A stretch of DNA of 33,657 nucleotides. Source: Eubacteriales Family XIII. Incertae Sedis bacterium. Its GTDB lineage: Bacteria > Bacillota > Clostridia > Peptostreptococcales > Anaerovoracaceae. Location: NCBI GenBank assembly GCA_031290775.1, contig JAITMX010000172.1, forward strand, positions 1-33,657. Reading direction: 5' to 3'. Of the stretch, positions 1 to 7,966 are shown in pieces. The notes under the pieces were generated by a model. That model was not told the origin of the DNA and ran no database searches. It worked only from the letters and a program-made list of their open reading frames with translations. The translations under genes were made by a program, and so were the position numbers. How positions within the stretch are numbered: the first letter of the stretch is position 1; each line of letters starts with the position of its first letter.

Positions 1-858
1 GAAACGACGGAACGCTTCCGCCCGCGCATCGCGGCTTTCCTCAACCTCACGCCGGACCACATGGATCGCCACAAATCGATGGAAAACTACGCCGCCGCCA
101 AGGCAAAGGTCTTCGCAAACCAAGGGGCAGGCGACGTTTTGGTCTACAACGCGGACGATGAACGGGTAGCCGCGCTCGCGGAAAAAGCGCTGTCAAAAAA
201 AATCCCGTTCAGCCGCCAAAAAACGTTTGCGACAGGGGCCTTTGCGCAAGGCGGGCAAATCGTCTTTGCGGACGCGGGAAAAACCGTTTTCGTGATCGGC
301 GCGGACGAGCTGCGCATCCCCGGTGCGCACAATCTTGAAAACGCGCTCGCTGCAGTGGCCATCGCCTTTGCCGCAGGCATCGATCCCGCAGTCACGGCCG
401 AGACTCTGGGGCTGTTTAAGGGCGTCGAGCACCGGCTCGAGATCGTCGCGACAATCGGAGGGGTGCGTTTTGTGAACGATTCAAAGGGCACAAACCCCGA
501 CGCCGCGATCAAAGCGGTTGAGGCAATCGGGAGGGACATCATCCTCATCGCGGGCGGCTACGACAAAAATGCCGATTTTACGGATTACATCCGCGCGGCG
601 AAGGGCCGGGTGCGGCAGCTTCTGCTGCTCGGCGCGACTGCGGAAAAGATCAAAGCCTGCGCTGAAGCCGAGGGCTTGACGGAAATCACAATGGCGGGCG
701 GCATGGGCGAGGCTGTCAGGCTCGGCTTTGAACTCGCGAGGCCGGGCGACACGGTTCTGCTTTCCCCCGCTTGCGCGAGCTGGGATATGTACAGCTGCTT
801 TGAGGAACGCGGCGCGCATTTCAAAGAAAAGGTCTGTGAATTGAGGGAGTGGAAATGA
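1..858 (+). CDS. murD: UDP-N-acetylmuramoylalanine--D-glutamate ligase (MurD), 5'-truncated
   Basis: This is the C-terminal part of the cytoplasmic ligase that adds D-glutamate to UDP-MurNAc-L-Ala during peptidoglycan precursor synthesis. The reading frame is open from base 1, so the gene starts outside the window. The Mur-ligase central-domain motif LNLTPDHMDRH lies near 46-78, and later landmarks are HNLENALAAVA, GVEHRLE, FVNDSKGTNPDA and ILIAGGYDKN. The C-terminal SPACASWDMYSCFEERG followed by HFKEKV is typical of MurD. About 285 codons are present of the roughly 450 usual for the family; the missing part would carry the N-terminal UDP-binding domain and the ATP P-loop. The stop codon overlaps the ftsW start (ATGA), so the two genes are probably translationally coupled. 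Identification is firm. Confidence 0.96.
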   Translation, partial: ETTERFRPRIAAFLNLTPDHMDRHKSMENYAAAKAKVFANQGAGDVLVYNADDERVAALAEKALSKKIPFSRQKTFATGAFAQGGQIVFADAGKTVFVIGADELRIPGAHNLENALAAVAIAFAAGIDPAVTAETLGLFKGVEHRLEIVATIGGVRFVNDSKGTNPDAAIKAVEAIGRDIILIAGGYDKNADFTDYIRAAKGRVRQLLLLGATAEKIKACAEAEGLTEITMAGGMGEAVRLGFELARPGDTVLLSPACASWDMYSCFEERGAHFKEKVCELREWK

Positions 859-2000
859 CCAAAGCACGCGGCAAAATCGACGCGTTGATTCTGCTGATGG
901 TCGTGATTCTCGTCATTTTTGGCGTCGTGATGGTATTCAGCGCGAGTTTTTACAGCACGATCAGCGCAAATGAAGGCCCGTATTACTATCTGTCGCTTGC
1001 GGTGCGCTATGCTGTGGTGGGTTTTATCCTGATGATCATCGCGTCTTTTGTCCCTTACAGGATTTATATGAAATTCGCGCCGGCCATCGTGGCCTTGTCG
1101 CTGTTTTTGCTGCTCATCCTTTATACGCCGCTCGGCCACGAGGCTGGTGGCGCGACACGCTGGATCAAGATCGGCAGCCTGACTTTCATGCCCGGCGAGT
1201 GGGCGAAATTTGCCGTTATCGTCGGCGTGGCTTGGTATTACACGAAATATGCGGATCGGGCCAAGAGCTTTTTGCATGGATTTTTGCCGGTGGCCGTCGG
1301 GGCGGCCGTCTATTTCTATCTAATCGAGGAAGAGCCGAATTTGTCCACGGCGCTGATCATCGTGCTCACGGCGCTGGTGATGATGTTCATCGCGGGTGTG
1401 CGCATTGCCTATCTCGCCGGCATTGCCGCCTTAGGCTTTGCGGGGATTTTTTACATGATTCAATCGGCGCAGGGCGAACACCTTACACGCATCACAAACT
1501 TTTGGGATCCGTTTTCCGATGCGCAGGGCGATTTTTACCAAACAGTGCAGGGGCTTCTCGCACTCGGTTCGGGCGGGCTGACGGGCGTTGGGCTCGGCAA
1601 CAGCGTCGAAAAGGCGCTGTGGCTGCCGGAGGCGCAAAATGATTTCATCTTTGCGATCATCGGGGAGGAGACCGGTTTTATCGGTTGCATCCTCGTGCTC
1701 GTCGCGTATATCATCCTCATCTGGCGGTGCATGCTCATCGCGATGCGCAGCAAGGATCGTTTTGCCGTGCTGACGGGTGGCGGCATTTCGATCCTTTTTG
1801 CGCTTCAGGTCATTTTGAACATCGGCGTCGTCACAGCGTCATTGCCGCCGACAGGCGTCATCCTGCCGTTTATCAGCTATGGCGGCAATGCGATCATCCT
1901 GTTTATGTTCCTCATGGGAATCATGCTCAATATCTCCCGCGGGGACGCTTCGGAGGCCCCCGGGCGGCGCAGTCGCCCGCGCCAGGAGAGTGCGGGATGA
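855..2000 (+). CDS. ftsW: SEDS-family peptidoglycan polymerase FtsW (SpoVE-type possible)
   Basis: FtsW is a polytopic membrane protein of about 10 segments that polymerises lipid II at the division septum with a class B penicillin-binding protein. The 381-residue product is largely hydrophobic. It carries the SEDS landmarks NDFIFAIIGEETGFIG and, near the C terminus, LPPTGVILPFISYGGN. The start chosen is ATG 855, which overlaps the murD stop as ATGA and has GAGGGAG five bases upstream; a GTG two codons earlier is possible but less well placed. The C-terminal tail is short, polar and Arg-rich. Its stop overlaps the murG start. Position between murD and murG supports FtsW over RodA, but the sporulation paralogue SpoVE occupies the same place in Bacillus and cannot be excluded. 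Confidence 0.93.
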   Translation: MTKARGKIDALILLMVVILVIFGVVMVFSASFYSTISANEGPYYYLSLAVRYAVVGFILMIIASFVPYRIYMKFAPAIVALSLFLLLILYTPLGHEAGGATRWIKIGSLTFMPGEWAKFAVIVGVAWYYTKYADRAKSFLHGFLPVAVGAAVYFYLIEEEPNLSTALIIVLTALVMMFIAGVRIAYLAGIAALGFAGIFYMIQSAQGEHLTRITNFWDPFSDAQGDFYQTVQGLLALGSGGLTGVGLGNSVEKALWLPEAQNDFIFAIIGEETGFIGCILVLVAYIILIWRCMLIAMRSKDRFAVLTGGGISILFALQVILNIGVVTASLPPTGVILPFISYGGNAIILFMFLMGIMLNISRGDASEAPGRRSRPRQESAG

Positions 2001-3100
2001 GGGCGCTGATCGCGAGCAGCGCGACGGGCGGCCATATCTATCCGGCTCTGGCGATCGCGGAGGGGATCAAAAAACGCGATCCGGGCGCGGCGGTTCTTTT
2101 TGTCGGCGCAAAATGGGAGATTGGAAAAGAACTCGTAGAACGCGCCGGCTATGAGCAGGTTTTCATCGACGCGCGCGGTTTTGACCGCAAAAATCCGCTG
2201 AACAATATCGCGGCGCTGTGCGCCTTGGCACGTTCGTCGGGCGAGATCAAAAAGATACTGCGCGGGTTTCGGCCCGATGCCGTCATTGGGACAGGCGGCC
2301 ATGTCGCCGGCCCCGTGATCCGCCTCGCGCGGCGGGCAGGCATACGCACGTTTATCCAGGAGCAAAACGTCATCCCCGGCATGGCAAACAAGCTTGCGGA
2401 AAAATACGCCGACCGGGTCTTCATCGGGTTTGAGGCGGCGGCGGCACATTTCAAAGAGAAGGGCAAATTGATCGTGAGCGGCAACCCCGTGCGCGCCGCT
2501 TTTGCGGAAGCGGCGGCGGAGCGGGACAGGCTGCGGGAAAAATACGGCGTGGCGGCCAGCGACGTTTGCGTGCTGATTTTCGGCGGCAGCCAAGGCGCCG
2601 ACGCGATCAACGACGCAGCCGTGGACGCGATAGGGCGGCTCGGCGGCATGCCGGGTTTCCGTTTCTTCTTCATCACGGGCCCGCAGCTCTATGGGCAAAT
2701 CAGAAAGACGCTCACGGAACGCTTTTCCGAAGACCCGGCGGGCCTTGCCGTCATGGGCTATGCGGACGCGATCTATGAACTCTACGCGGCGGCCGATCTC
2801 ATCGTGTCGCGCGCGGGGGCGCTGACCGTGACGGAAATCGCGGCGAGCGGCAAAGCGTCAATCCTTGTCCCTTCCCCGAATGTGACAAACAACCATCAGT
2901 ATTACAACGCGAAAGCGCTTGCGGACGCGGGCGCTGCCGTGATCCTCTCCGAAGGCGAAATACGGGGCGGCGGGCTCGCTTCGGAAATAGAGCGCCTCGC
3001 GGAGGATCCCGAAACATCGGACGCGATGGGCAGGGCGGCGCACGGGCTTGCAAAACCCGATGCGGTGAAAGCGATCGTCGATGAGATATTCGGAAACTGA
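1997..3100 (+). CDS. murG: UDP-GlcNAc:lipid I N-acetylglucosaminyltransferase (MurG)
   Basis: MurG is a peripheral membrane GT-B glycosyltransferase that adds GlcNAc to lipid I, giving lipid II, the substrate of FtsW. The 367-residue product has the N-terminal Gly-rich loop SSATGGHIYPALAIAE near residues 7-22, GTGGHVAGPV near 97 and IQEQNVIPG. The second Rossmann half has FGGSQGA and the sugar-nucleotide site SRAGALTVTEIAASGKAS, which is the family signature. The first loop reads ATGGH rather than the more usual GGTGGH, a minor variant. The start at 1997 is set by a good AGGAG at 1984-1988 and by the 4-base overlap with ftsW; the same frame is open upstream but only as a shadow of ftsW. Its end overlaps ftsQ by 20 bases. 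Confidence 0.96.
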   Translation: MRALIASSATGGHIYPALAIAEGIKKRDPGAAVLFVGAKWEIGKELVERAGYEQVFIDARGFDRKNPLNNIAALCALARSSGEIKKILRGFRPDAVIGTGGHVAGPVIRLARRAGIRTFIQEQNVIPGMANKLAEKYADRVFIGFEAAAAHFKEKGKLIVSGNPVRAAFAEAAAERDRLREKYGVAASDVCVLIFGGSQGADAINDAAVDAIGRLGGMPGFRFFFITGPQLYGQIRKTLTERFSEDPAGLAVMGYADAIYELYAAADLIVSRAGALTVTEIAASGKASILVPSPNVTNNHQYYNAKALADAGAAVILSEGEIRGGGLASEIERLAEDPETSDAMGRAAHGLAKPDAVKAIVDEIFGN

Positions 3101-3833
3101 ACGGAAAAAGCGCGGCAAGCGCAAAAAGAAACATTATTTCCTGAATGTTTCTATCGCGATACTTGTGATACTCGGGCTGTGGTTTCTCGGGTTCCGGTCG
3201 GGCGTTTTCGATATTCACAGGCTTGATGTGCAAAACAATGTGCATTATACGGCGGCACAGGCGGCCGAGCTGACAGGGGTCAGTATCGGCGACAACATTT
3301 TCAGGACGCGCGTTTCCGAGGTTGAAGAGAGGCTTGAAAAAGATCCGTATATTCGCTCGGCGGAAGTCGAGTGGGACCTGCCCGACGGGCTGGCGATTGT
3401 GCTCGAGGAGAGGACGGAAAATATACTCATCGAGTATGCGGAAGGTTATATAATCCTCGATTTTGACGGCGAGATCCTGAGGTTGACGCAGGAAGCGCCC
3501 ATCCTGCCTATCATTGTAGGCCTCACGCCGATCGGGCCCGCGCCGGGAACGCCGATGAAAGCCGAAGAGGCGGGGCAGCTCAAGCCGGGGCTCGATTTTT
3601 TCAAATTTGCATCGGAACACGATTTTTATATCAAGAAACTCGATCTCGGCAGCGTGATTCCAAGAGCTTATGTATTTGACCGCTTGGTCATCGAAGGCGA
3701 TCTGGGAAATATCGAAAAAGGCATGAACGAGATCAAGCGCGTGATTGCCGACTTGGATTCAAAGGGCATCGAGCGCGGGACGCTCAGTGTTGGCGGCAAC
3801 GGAACCTGCTCGTTCACACCGGAACTGCGCTGA
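3081..3833 (+). CDS. ftsQ: Cell division protein FtsQ/DivIB (POTRA domain)
   Basis: This is a 250-residue bitopic membrane protein of the divisome, expected to bridge FtsL/FtsB (DivIC) and the septal synthases. It has a short, very basic cytoplasmic N terminus (ERKKRGKRKKKH), a single hydrophobic segment at about residues 22-40 (NVSIAILVILGLWFLGF), and then a POTRA domain starting FDIHRLDVQNNVHYTAAQAAELTGV. The region PYIRSAEVEWDLPDGLAIVLEERTE is typical of the family. The rest is the beta domain. It starts inside the last 20 bases of murG with no clear Shine-Dalgarno, so translational coupling is likely. murB, which usually sits between murG and divIB in Firmicutes, is absent. Function rests on domain order and position more than on strong sequence conservation, as is normal for this family. 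Confidence 0.88.
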   Translation: MRYSETERKKRGKRKKKHYFLNVSIAILVILGLWFLGFRSGVFDIHRLDVQNNVHYTAAQAAELTGVSIGDNIFRTRVSEVEERLEKDPYIRSAEVEWDLPDGLAIVLEERTENILIEYAEGYIILDFDGEILRLTQEAPILPIIVGLTPIGPAPGTPMKAEEAGQLKPGLDFFKFASEHDFYIKKLDLGSVIPRAYVFDRLVIEGDLGNIEKGMNEIKRVIADLDSKGIERGTLSVGGNGTCSFTPELR

Positions 3834-3889
3834 AAGGGGCGCGGCATTGCGGCATTGCGAAAATTTTTTCAGTGTCGATTTTTTTTCGG

Positions 3890-3918
3890 TTTAAATACAA
3901 ATATCCGTATGGTATACT
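3890..3918 (+). promoter_or_regulatory. Promoter of ftsZ
   Basis: A TATACT box at 3913-3918 is preceded by TG one base upstream, making an extended -10. A weak -35 (TTTAAA, 3890-3895) lies 17 bases upstream. The site falls in the 117-base AT-rich gap between ftsQ and ftsZ, the only real gap in the division cluster, so ftsZ probably has its own promoter in addition to read-through. Predicted by eye only. Confidence 0.55.
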
Positions 3919-3950
3919 ATTCGGAGATATTGCTCAAGGAGGAACAAAAA

Positions 3951-5141
3951 ATGGCGCATGAAGGTATCTTGTTCGAAACAGCCGATTCAGCGATCGCGAA
4001 CATCATCGTGATCGGTGTCGGCGGCGGCGGTGGCAACGCGGTGAATCGCATGATCGAGTGCGGGATCCGAGGCGTAGAATATGTCGCGGTCAATACGGAT
4101 AAGCAGGATCTGGAACAAAAATCCAACGCTGAAGTCAAGCTTCAAATCGGGGCCAAGGCCACGGGCGGGCTTGGCGCGGGTGGCAATCCCGAGGTCGGGC
4201 TTTTGGCCGCCGAAGAAAACCAACAGGAAATCGAAAACGCGATACGCGGCGCCGATATGCTTTTCATCACGGCGGGCATGGGCGGCGGCACGGGGACGGG
4301 CGCGGCGCCGGTCGTGGCGAAGATTGCGAAAGAGCTCGGTGTCCTCACGATCGCGATCGTGACGAAGCCTTTCAGTTTTGAAGCGAAAAAGCGAAAGGCC
4401 TATGCGGAGCAAGGCATCGAATATCTGAAAGATTACGTAGACTCGCTCGTCGTAATCCCCAATGACAAGCTGCTTTTGCTCAGCGATCAAAATACAAAGA
4501 TGATCGAGGCGCTGAATGTCGCAAACGAAGTGCTGAAGGACGGCGTACAGGGCATCACGGAAATCATCACAGGCGCGGGTTTCATCAACGTGGACTTTGC
4601 GGATGTCAAATCGGTCATGTCCAGGCAGGGCGTGGCTCATATGGGTATCGGACGGGGCCAGGGCGAAGGCCGTGTCAAAGAAGCGGTCAAGACCGCGATC
4701 AACAGCCCACTGCTCGATACGACCGTTGCGGGCGCAAAGCATATCCTGCTGCGCATTGCGGGCGATGAAAACCTCGGCATGCTCGAATTCAGCGAGGCAG
4801 CCGACATGATAGAACAGGAAGCGGATGGCGAGGCGGATGTCCGGATTGGCATGTCCATTGACAATTCGCTCGGCGACGAGATCGTGATTACGGTCATCGC
4901 GACGGGCTTTTCCGATCTCGATGCGCCTGATTTTCCTGCCAAGGCCGATGCGGGGTTTCGGCCTCCTACGGGTGTACAGACGACCGGATTTGATGCCGGT
5001 TACAATAGCCAGGGCGGTGACGATGCCGATTACGGCGAATATGAGCCCGCGCCTGCGTCGGGTCAGGAAAGCCTCCTTAGCGACGATGCCGAGGGCAGCG
5101 GCAATGATTTTGCGATCCCGGGATTTTTGCGCGGAGGGTGA
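3951..5141 (+). CDS. ftsZ: Cell division GTPase FtsZ
   Basis: FtsZ is the tubulin-like GTPase that polymerises into the Z ring at mid-cell. The 396-residue product contains the N-terminal [13 protein letters not shown] nucleotide loop, the tubulin signature [13 protein letters not shown] near residues 105-118, and the T7 catalytic loop [11 protein letters not shown] near 213. A variable acidic linker is followed by the conserved C-terminal peptide AIPGFLRGG, which in other bacteria binds FtsA, SepF or ZipA. The frame is open upstream to a TTG at 3855, but ATG 3951 is preferred: a perfect AAGGAGG lies at 3936-3942 with an 8-base spacer, and the extra upstream residues do not resemble FtsZ. No ftsA precedes it, so membrane anchoring may depend on SepF or on ftsA elsewhere. 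Confidence 0.97.
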   Translation: MAHEGILFETADSAIANIIVIGVGGGGGNAVNRMIECGIRGVEYVAVNTDKQDLEQKSNAEVKLQIGAKATGGLGAGGNPEVGLLAAEENQQEIENAIRGADMLFITAGMGGGTGTGAAPVVAKIAKELGVLTIAIVTKPFSFEAKKRKAYAEQGIEYLKDYVDSLVVIPNDKLLLLSDQNTKMIEALNVANEVLKDGVQGITEIITGAGFINVDFADVKSVMSRQGVAHMGIGRGQGEGRVKEAVKTAINSPLLDTTVAGAKHILLRIAGDENLGMLEFSEAADMIEQEADGEADVRIGMSIDNSLGDEIVITVIATGFSDLDAPDFPAKADAGFRPPTGVQTTGFDAGYNSQGGDDADYGEYEPAPASGQESLLSDDAEGSGNDFAIPGFLRGG

Positions 5142-5162
5142 TCGACAGACAGTCGATAAGCG

Positions 5163-6182
5163 ATGAAAGAGATCAGGACACAAGATGCCGTAGGGCATAT
5201 CATTTCGCATGACATCACGCGGATTATTCCGGGCGGGGCAAAGGACGTCGCGTTTCAAAAGGGGCATATCGTCCGGGAAGAGGACATCCCTGAGCTTTTG
5301 AAAATCGGCAAGGCGCATCTTTTCGTCTGGGAAAATGACGGCACGATGCTGCATGAAAACGACGCGGCGCAGGCGCTCGCGGATATCGTTTGCGGCGACG
5401 GTTTTGTGCGCGGCGATGTCAAGGAAGGCAAGATCGAAATTTTTGCGGGCCGGAGCGGGATTCTGCGCGTCGACAAGGAAAAGCTCGCGGCGCTGAACGC
5501 TTTCGATGAAATCATGGTTGCGACGCGCCACGATTTGTCGCCTGTGCGCGCCGGGGACAAGCTCGCCGGCACCCGTATCATCCCGCTCGCAATCTCAAAA
5601 GACAAGATGGAGGAAGCCGGCCGGTCGGCCGGAGAAGGTGCGATCCTTTCCGTTCTTCCCTATATACCGAGACGTACCGCGATCATCACGACCGGCAGCG
5701 AGGTCTTTGAGGGGCTCGTAGAGGACGGGTTCACGCCGGTAGTGCGCAAAAAACTTGCAGACTACGAAACAGAAGACATCGGCCATCTCACAGTGCCCGA
5801 CAATCCCGAGATGGCGACGAACGCGATTTTGCGCATGGTAGGCAAAGGCGCGGATGTGGTCTTCGTCACGGGCGGCATGAGCGTCGACCCTGACGACCGT
5901 ACGCCGCTCGCGATCAAGAATACGGGCGCCGATGTCGTTTCGTACGGCGCGCCGGTTTTGCCCGGGGCGATGTTTCTCGTCGCCTATCTTGGCGATACCG
6001 CCATCCTCGGCCTGCCGGGCTGCGTCATGCACTCAAAGCGCACGATACTCGATATCGTGCTGCCGCGCGTCATGGCGGGGCTGCGTATCACGAAGCGGGA
6101 TATCAACGACCTTGCGCCGGGCGGGCTGTGCCTCAGCTGTGAGGTTTGCATTTTCCCCGCGTGCGGGTTTGGCGCTCTGTGA
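5163..6182 (+). CDS. Molybdopterin-binding protein (MoeA/MoCF-like) with C-terminal Cys cluster
   Basis: This 339-residue soluble protein carries a MoCF/MoeA-type molybdopterin-binding fold in its second half. The segment RRTAIITTGSEVFEGLVEDG, followed by VVFVTGGMSVDPDDRTPLAIKNTGADVVSYG and the loop AILGLPGCVM, is typical of molybdenum cofactor proteins (COG0303-like). It is shorter than true MoeA (about 400 residues) and ends with CLSCEVCIFPAC, a CX2CX2CX4C cluster that could bind an Fe-S centre or metal. A role in cofactor insertion or in sensing molybdopterin is plausible but unproven. It starts 21 bases after the ftsZ stop with no terminator between, so it probably shares the ftsZ transcript. 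It lies just before modABC, which fits molybdenum metabolism. The start codon has only a poor Shine-Dalgarno. Confidence 0.83.
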   Translation: MKEIRTQDAVGHIISHDITRIIPGGAKDVAFQKGHIVREEDIPELLKIGKAHLFVWENDGTMLHENDAAQALADIVCGDGFVRGDVKEGKIEIFAGRSGILRVDKEKLAALNAFDEIMVATRHDLSPVRAGDKLAGTRIIPLAISKDKMEEAGRSAGEGAILSVLPYIPRRTAIITTGSEVFEGLVEDGFTPVVRKKLADYETEDIGHLTVPDNPEMATNAILRMVGKGADVVFVTGGMSVDPDDRTPLAIKNTGADVVSYGAPVLPGAMFLVAYLGDTAILGLPGCVMHSKRTILDIVLPRVMAGLRITKRDINDLAPGGLCLSCEVCIFPACGFGAL

Positions 6183-6250
6183 CACGCGGAAAGCAAGGCA
6201 AAAATCATTCGGGCTCCACTCTGAAAATTACAATATAAAAACAATGGGGG

Positions 6251-6277
6251 GTATGTTGTTTGAACAACATACTTTTT
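6251..6277 (+). terminator. Intrinsic terminator after the molybdopterin-binding gene
   Basis: GTATGTTGTT at 6251-6260 is repeated in inverse as AACAACATAC at 6263-6272, giving a stem of about 9 pairs with a tight loop, followed directly by five T at 6273-6277. It separates the division/molybdopterin transcript from modA. Confidence 0.85.
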
Positions 6278-6364
6278 CGTTGATTTGTGATAGTCTCATA
6301 TATTGTGCGCCTTATGCGCAAATGGCAAAAGCAAAAGAATGAAGCAAAGAAGAAGGAGAACGAC

Positions 6365-7225
6365 ATGAAGAAACAGAAATTATTTGCAATCGTATTGACG
6401 CTCATCATGGCGGCGGCACTGCTCGCCGGTTGCGGCAGCAAAGAAGCGCCCGCGCCGGAGCCCCCGGCCGCAGACGGCGCCTCACAGGAAGCACCCGCGC
6501 CTGAGCCGGAACCCGAACCGGGTCTGACGGGCGCGTTCATGATCGCTGCGGCGGCAAGCCTGCAAAACGCGCTCGACGGCGACCTGATTCCGCTGTTCAA
6601 CCAAGCCAATCCGGATGTCGCCATAACCGGGACATATGATTCATCGGGCAAGCTCCAGACACAGATCGAGGAAGGCCTCGACGCGCAGATCTTTTTCTCG
6701 GCGGCAACGAAGCAGATGACCGCGCTTGCCGAGGGCGGCTTTATCGACAGCTCTTCTGTCGTGAACCTGCTCGAAAACGAAGTCGTGCTCATTACGGGCA
6801 CGGATACCGAGACGAAGGTCACGGGCTTCGAGAACATCACGGACGCAGAGGGCATCGCGATCGGCGATCCGGCGAGCGTCCCGGCGGGCCAGTACGCGCA
6901 GGAAATCCTGACGAGCCTTGGCTCTTGGGACGCGGTCAACGCGAAGGCCAGCCTCGGCACGAACGTGACAGAGGTCCTCACTTGGGTCGCCGAAGGCAGC
7001 GCTGAAGTCGGCGTCGTCTATCGGACCGACGCGGCGAGCATGGCCGACAAGGTCAAAGTGATCGCGTCCGCGCCCGAAGGGAGTCTTCAGACGCCGGTTG
7101 TCTACCCGGTCGGGCTGAGCTCGGACCTCGGCGACAAAGCGGAAGCGGCACGGGCTTTCATCGAATTTTTGCGGAGCCCCGAAGCGCTTGCGGTGTTTGA
7201 GAAATATGGCTTTAAGCCGCTGTAG
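6365..7225 (+). CDS. modA: Molybdate ABC transporter substrate-binding lipoprotein
   Basis: ModA captures molybdate (or tungstate) outside the membrane for the ModBC importer. The 286-residue product starts with a lipoprotein signal whose lipobox LLAGC puts the lipidated cysteine at residue 23. A Pro/Glu/Ala-rich linker of about 30 residues follows. The mature domain opens with AAAASLQNALDGDLIPLFNQ and continues with YDSSGKLQTQIEEGLDAQIFFSA, the usual ModA anion-binding elements. GDPASVPAGQYAQEIL and the C-terminal FIEFLRSPEALAVFEKYGF are also characteristic. ATG 6365 is chosen over the longer open frame from 6287 because AAGGAG lies at 6353-6358 and the signal peptide starts there. modB and modC follow. 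Molybdate and tungstate cannot be told apart from the sequence. Confidence 0.95.
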   Translation: MKKQKLFAIVLTLIMAAALLAGCGSKEAPAPEPPAADGASQEAPAPEPEPEPGLTGAFMIAAAASLQNALDGDLIPLFNQANPDVAITGTYDSSGKLQTQIEEGLDAQIFFSAATKQMTALAEGGFIDSSSVVNLLENEVVLITGTDTETKVTGFENITDAEGIAIGDPASVPAGQYAQEILTSLGSWDAVNAKASLGTNVTEVLTWVAEGSAEVGVVYRTDAASMADKVKVIASAPEGSLQTPVVYPVGLSSDLGDKAEAARAFIEFLRSPEALAVFEKYGFKPL

Positions 7226-7226
7226 C

Positions 7227-7242
7227 GGCACTTCCGTGCCGG
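7227..7242 (+). other. Short hairpin between modA and modB
   Basis: CGGCAC (7227-7232), a TTCC loop and GTGCCG (7237-7242) form a 6-pair stem just after the modA stop. There is no T-tract, so it is not a normal terminator. It could protect the 3' end of modA mRNA or reduce read-through into modBC, giving more binding protein than transporter. This is inferred from structure and position only. Confidence 0.4.
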
Positions 7243-7266
7243 GTGGCGGGGAGCTTCGCGGCTTTG

Positions 7267-7275
7267 TGATATACT
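7267..7275 (+). promoter_or_regulatory. Possible extended -10 promoter just before modB
   Basis: TGATATACT at 7267-7275 matches an extended -10 element. It ends 7 bases before the modB ATG, so transcription from here would give an almost leaderless mRNA. No -35 is visible, and modB has no clear Shine-Dalgarno. It could be chance in an otherwise GC-rich gap. Confidence 0.35.
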
Positions 7276-7282
7276 TGCTTGG

Positions 7283-7966
7283 ATGGTTATTACACCGATC
7301 CTGATATCGCTGAAAACGGCGTCAGTGGCGATCCTGTTCACCTTTGTGATCGGGACGCTGCTGGCGTACGCAATCAATCGCGCGAAGAATGAGCAGGCCA
7401 AGGCAATCGCGGACGCGATCCTGACACTTCCTCTTGTGCTTCCGCCGACAGTCGCGGGGTTTTTCATGCTCTACATCTTCGGCGTGCACAGGCCGCTCGG
7501 CAGCCTGCTCGCGGGGCTTGGCATCAAGCTTGTCTTTAGTTGGCAGGCGACCGTGCTCGCGGCGGTGATTATCTCGCTTCCGCTCATGTACCGCTCCGCG
7601 CGCGCCGCGTTCGATCAGGTTGACCCGATTTATCTCGAGGCCGCCCGCACGATCGGGCTTGCGGAATCAAAAATAGCATACAAAATCCTATTCCCCCTTG
7701 CCGCCCCCGGCCTCACCTCGGGCGGCATCCTTTCGTTTTCGAGGGGGCTTGGCGAGTTTGGCGCGACGGCGATGATCGCGGGCAACATCGCGGGCGTTTC
7801 CCGCACGATGCCGCTTGCCATCTACTCGGCCGTCGTGGGAGGCCGCGATGAGGAGGCATACGGCTACGTGCTTATCCTCGTGATCGTTTCTTTCCTGTTC
7901 GTCTGGGGCATCAGCATCATCACGGAGGCCCGGTCGGGCAGATACCGGCTGAAAACGCGCACATGA
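7283..7966 (+). CDS. modB: Molybdate ABC transporter permease
   Basis: ModB is the integral membrane channel of the molybdate importer. The 227-residue protein has about five to six hydrophobic segments and starts MVITPILISLKTASVAIL, like other ModB N termini. LPLVLPPTVAGFFMLYIFG and RSARAAFDQVDPIYLEAARTIG lead into the EAA-type coupling loop (GLAESKIAYKILFPLAAPGLTSGGILSFSRGLGEFGA) that contacts ModC. The length is normal for the family. The ATG follows modA by 57 bases and lacks a good ribosome site. Its stop overlaps the modC start (ATGA), so ModB and ModC are probably made in fixed ratio. Confidence 0.94.
   Translation: MVITPILISLKTASVAILFTFVIGTLLAYAINRAKNEQAKAIADAILTLPLVLPPTVAGFFMLYIFGVHRPLGSLLAGLGIKLVFSWQATVLAAVIISLPLMYRSARAAFDQVDPIYLEAARTIGLAESKIAYKILFPLAAPGLTSGGILSFSRGLGEFGATAMIAGNIAGVSRTMPLAIYSAVVGGRDEEAYGYVLILVIVSFLFVWGISIITEARSGRYRLKTRT

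Noticed and set aside
585-1277. Long - strand open frame opposite murD and ftsW
   Set aside because: It is a shadow of well-identified genes, with low-complexity His/Arg/Asp-rich composition and no domain.
3841-3860. GCGGCATTGC occurring twice in tandem before ftsZ
   Set aside because: Two short overlapping copies only, no inverted pairing, so not a terminator or array.
5141-5157. ATCGAC/GTCGAT hairpin between ftsZ and the molybdopterin-binding gene
   Set aside because: Six pairs, no T-tract, and it lies directly before the next start; not a terminator.
3987-5531. Long - strand open frame (about 500 codons) opposite ftsZ
   Set aside because: ftsZ and the following gene on the + strand are certain; the antisense frame reflects GC-rich codon bias.
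6183-6364. Molybdenum cofactor riboswitch or ModE site before modA
   Set aside because: The region is explained mainly by an intrinsic terminator, and no riboswitch-like multi-stem fold or ModE-like palindrome was found.
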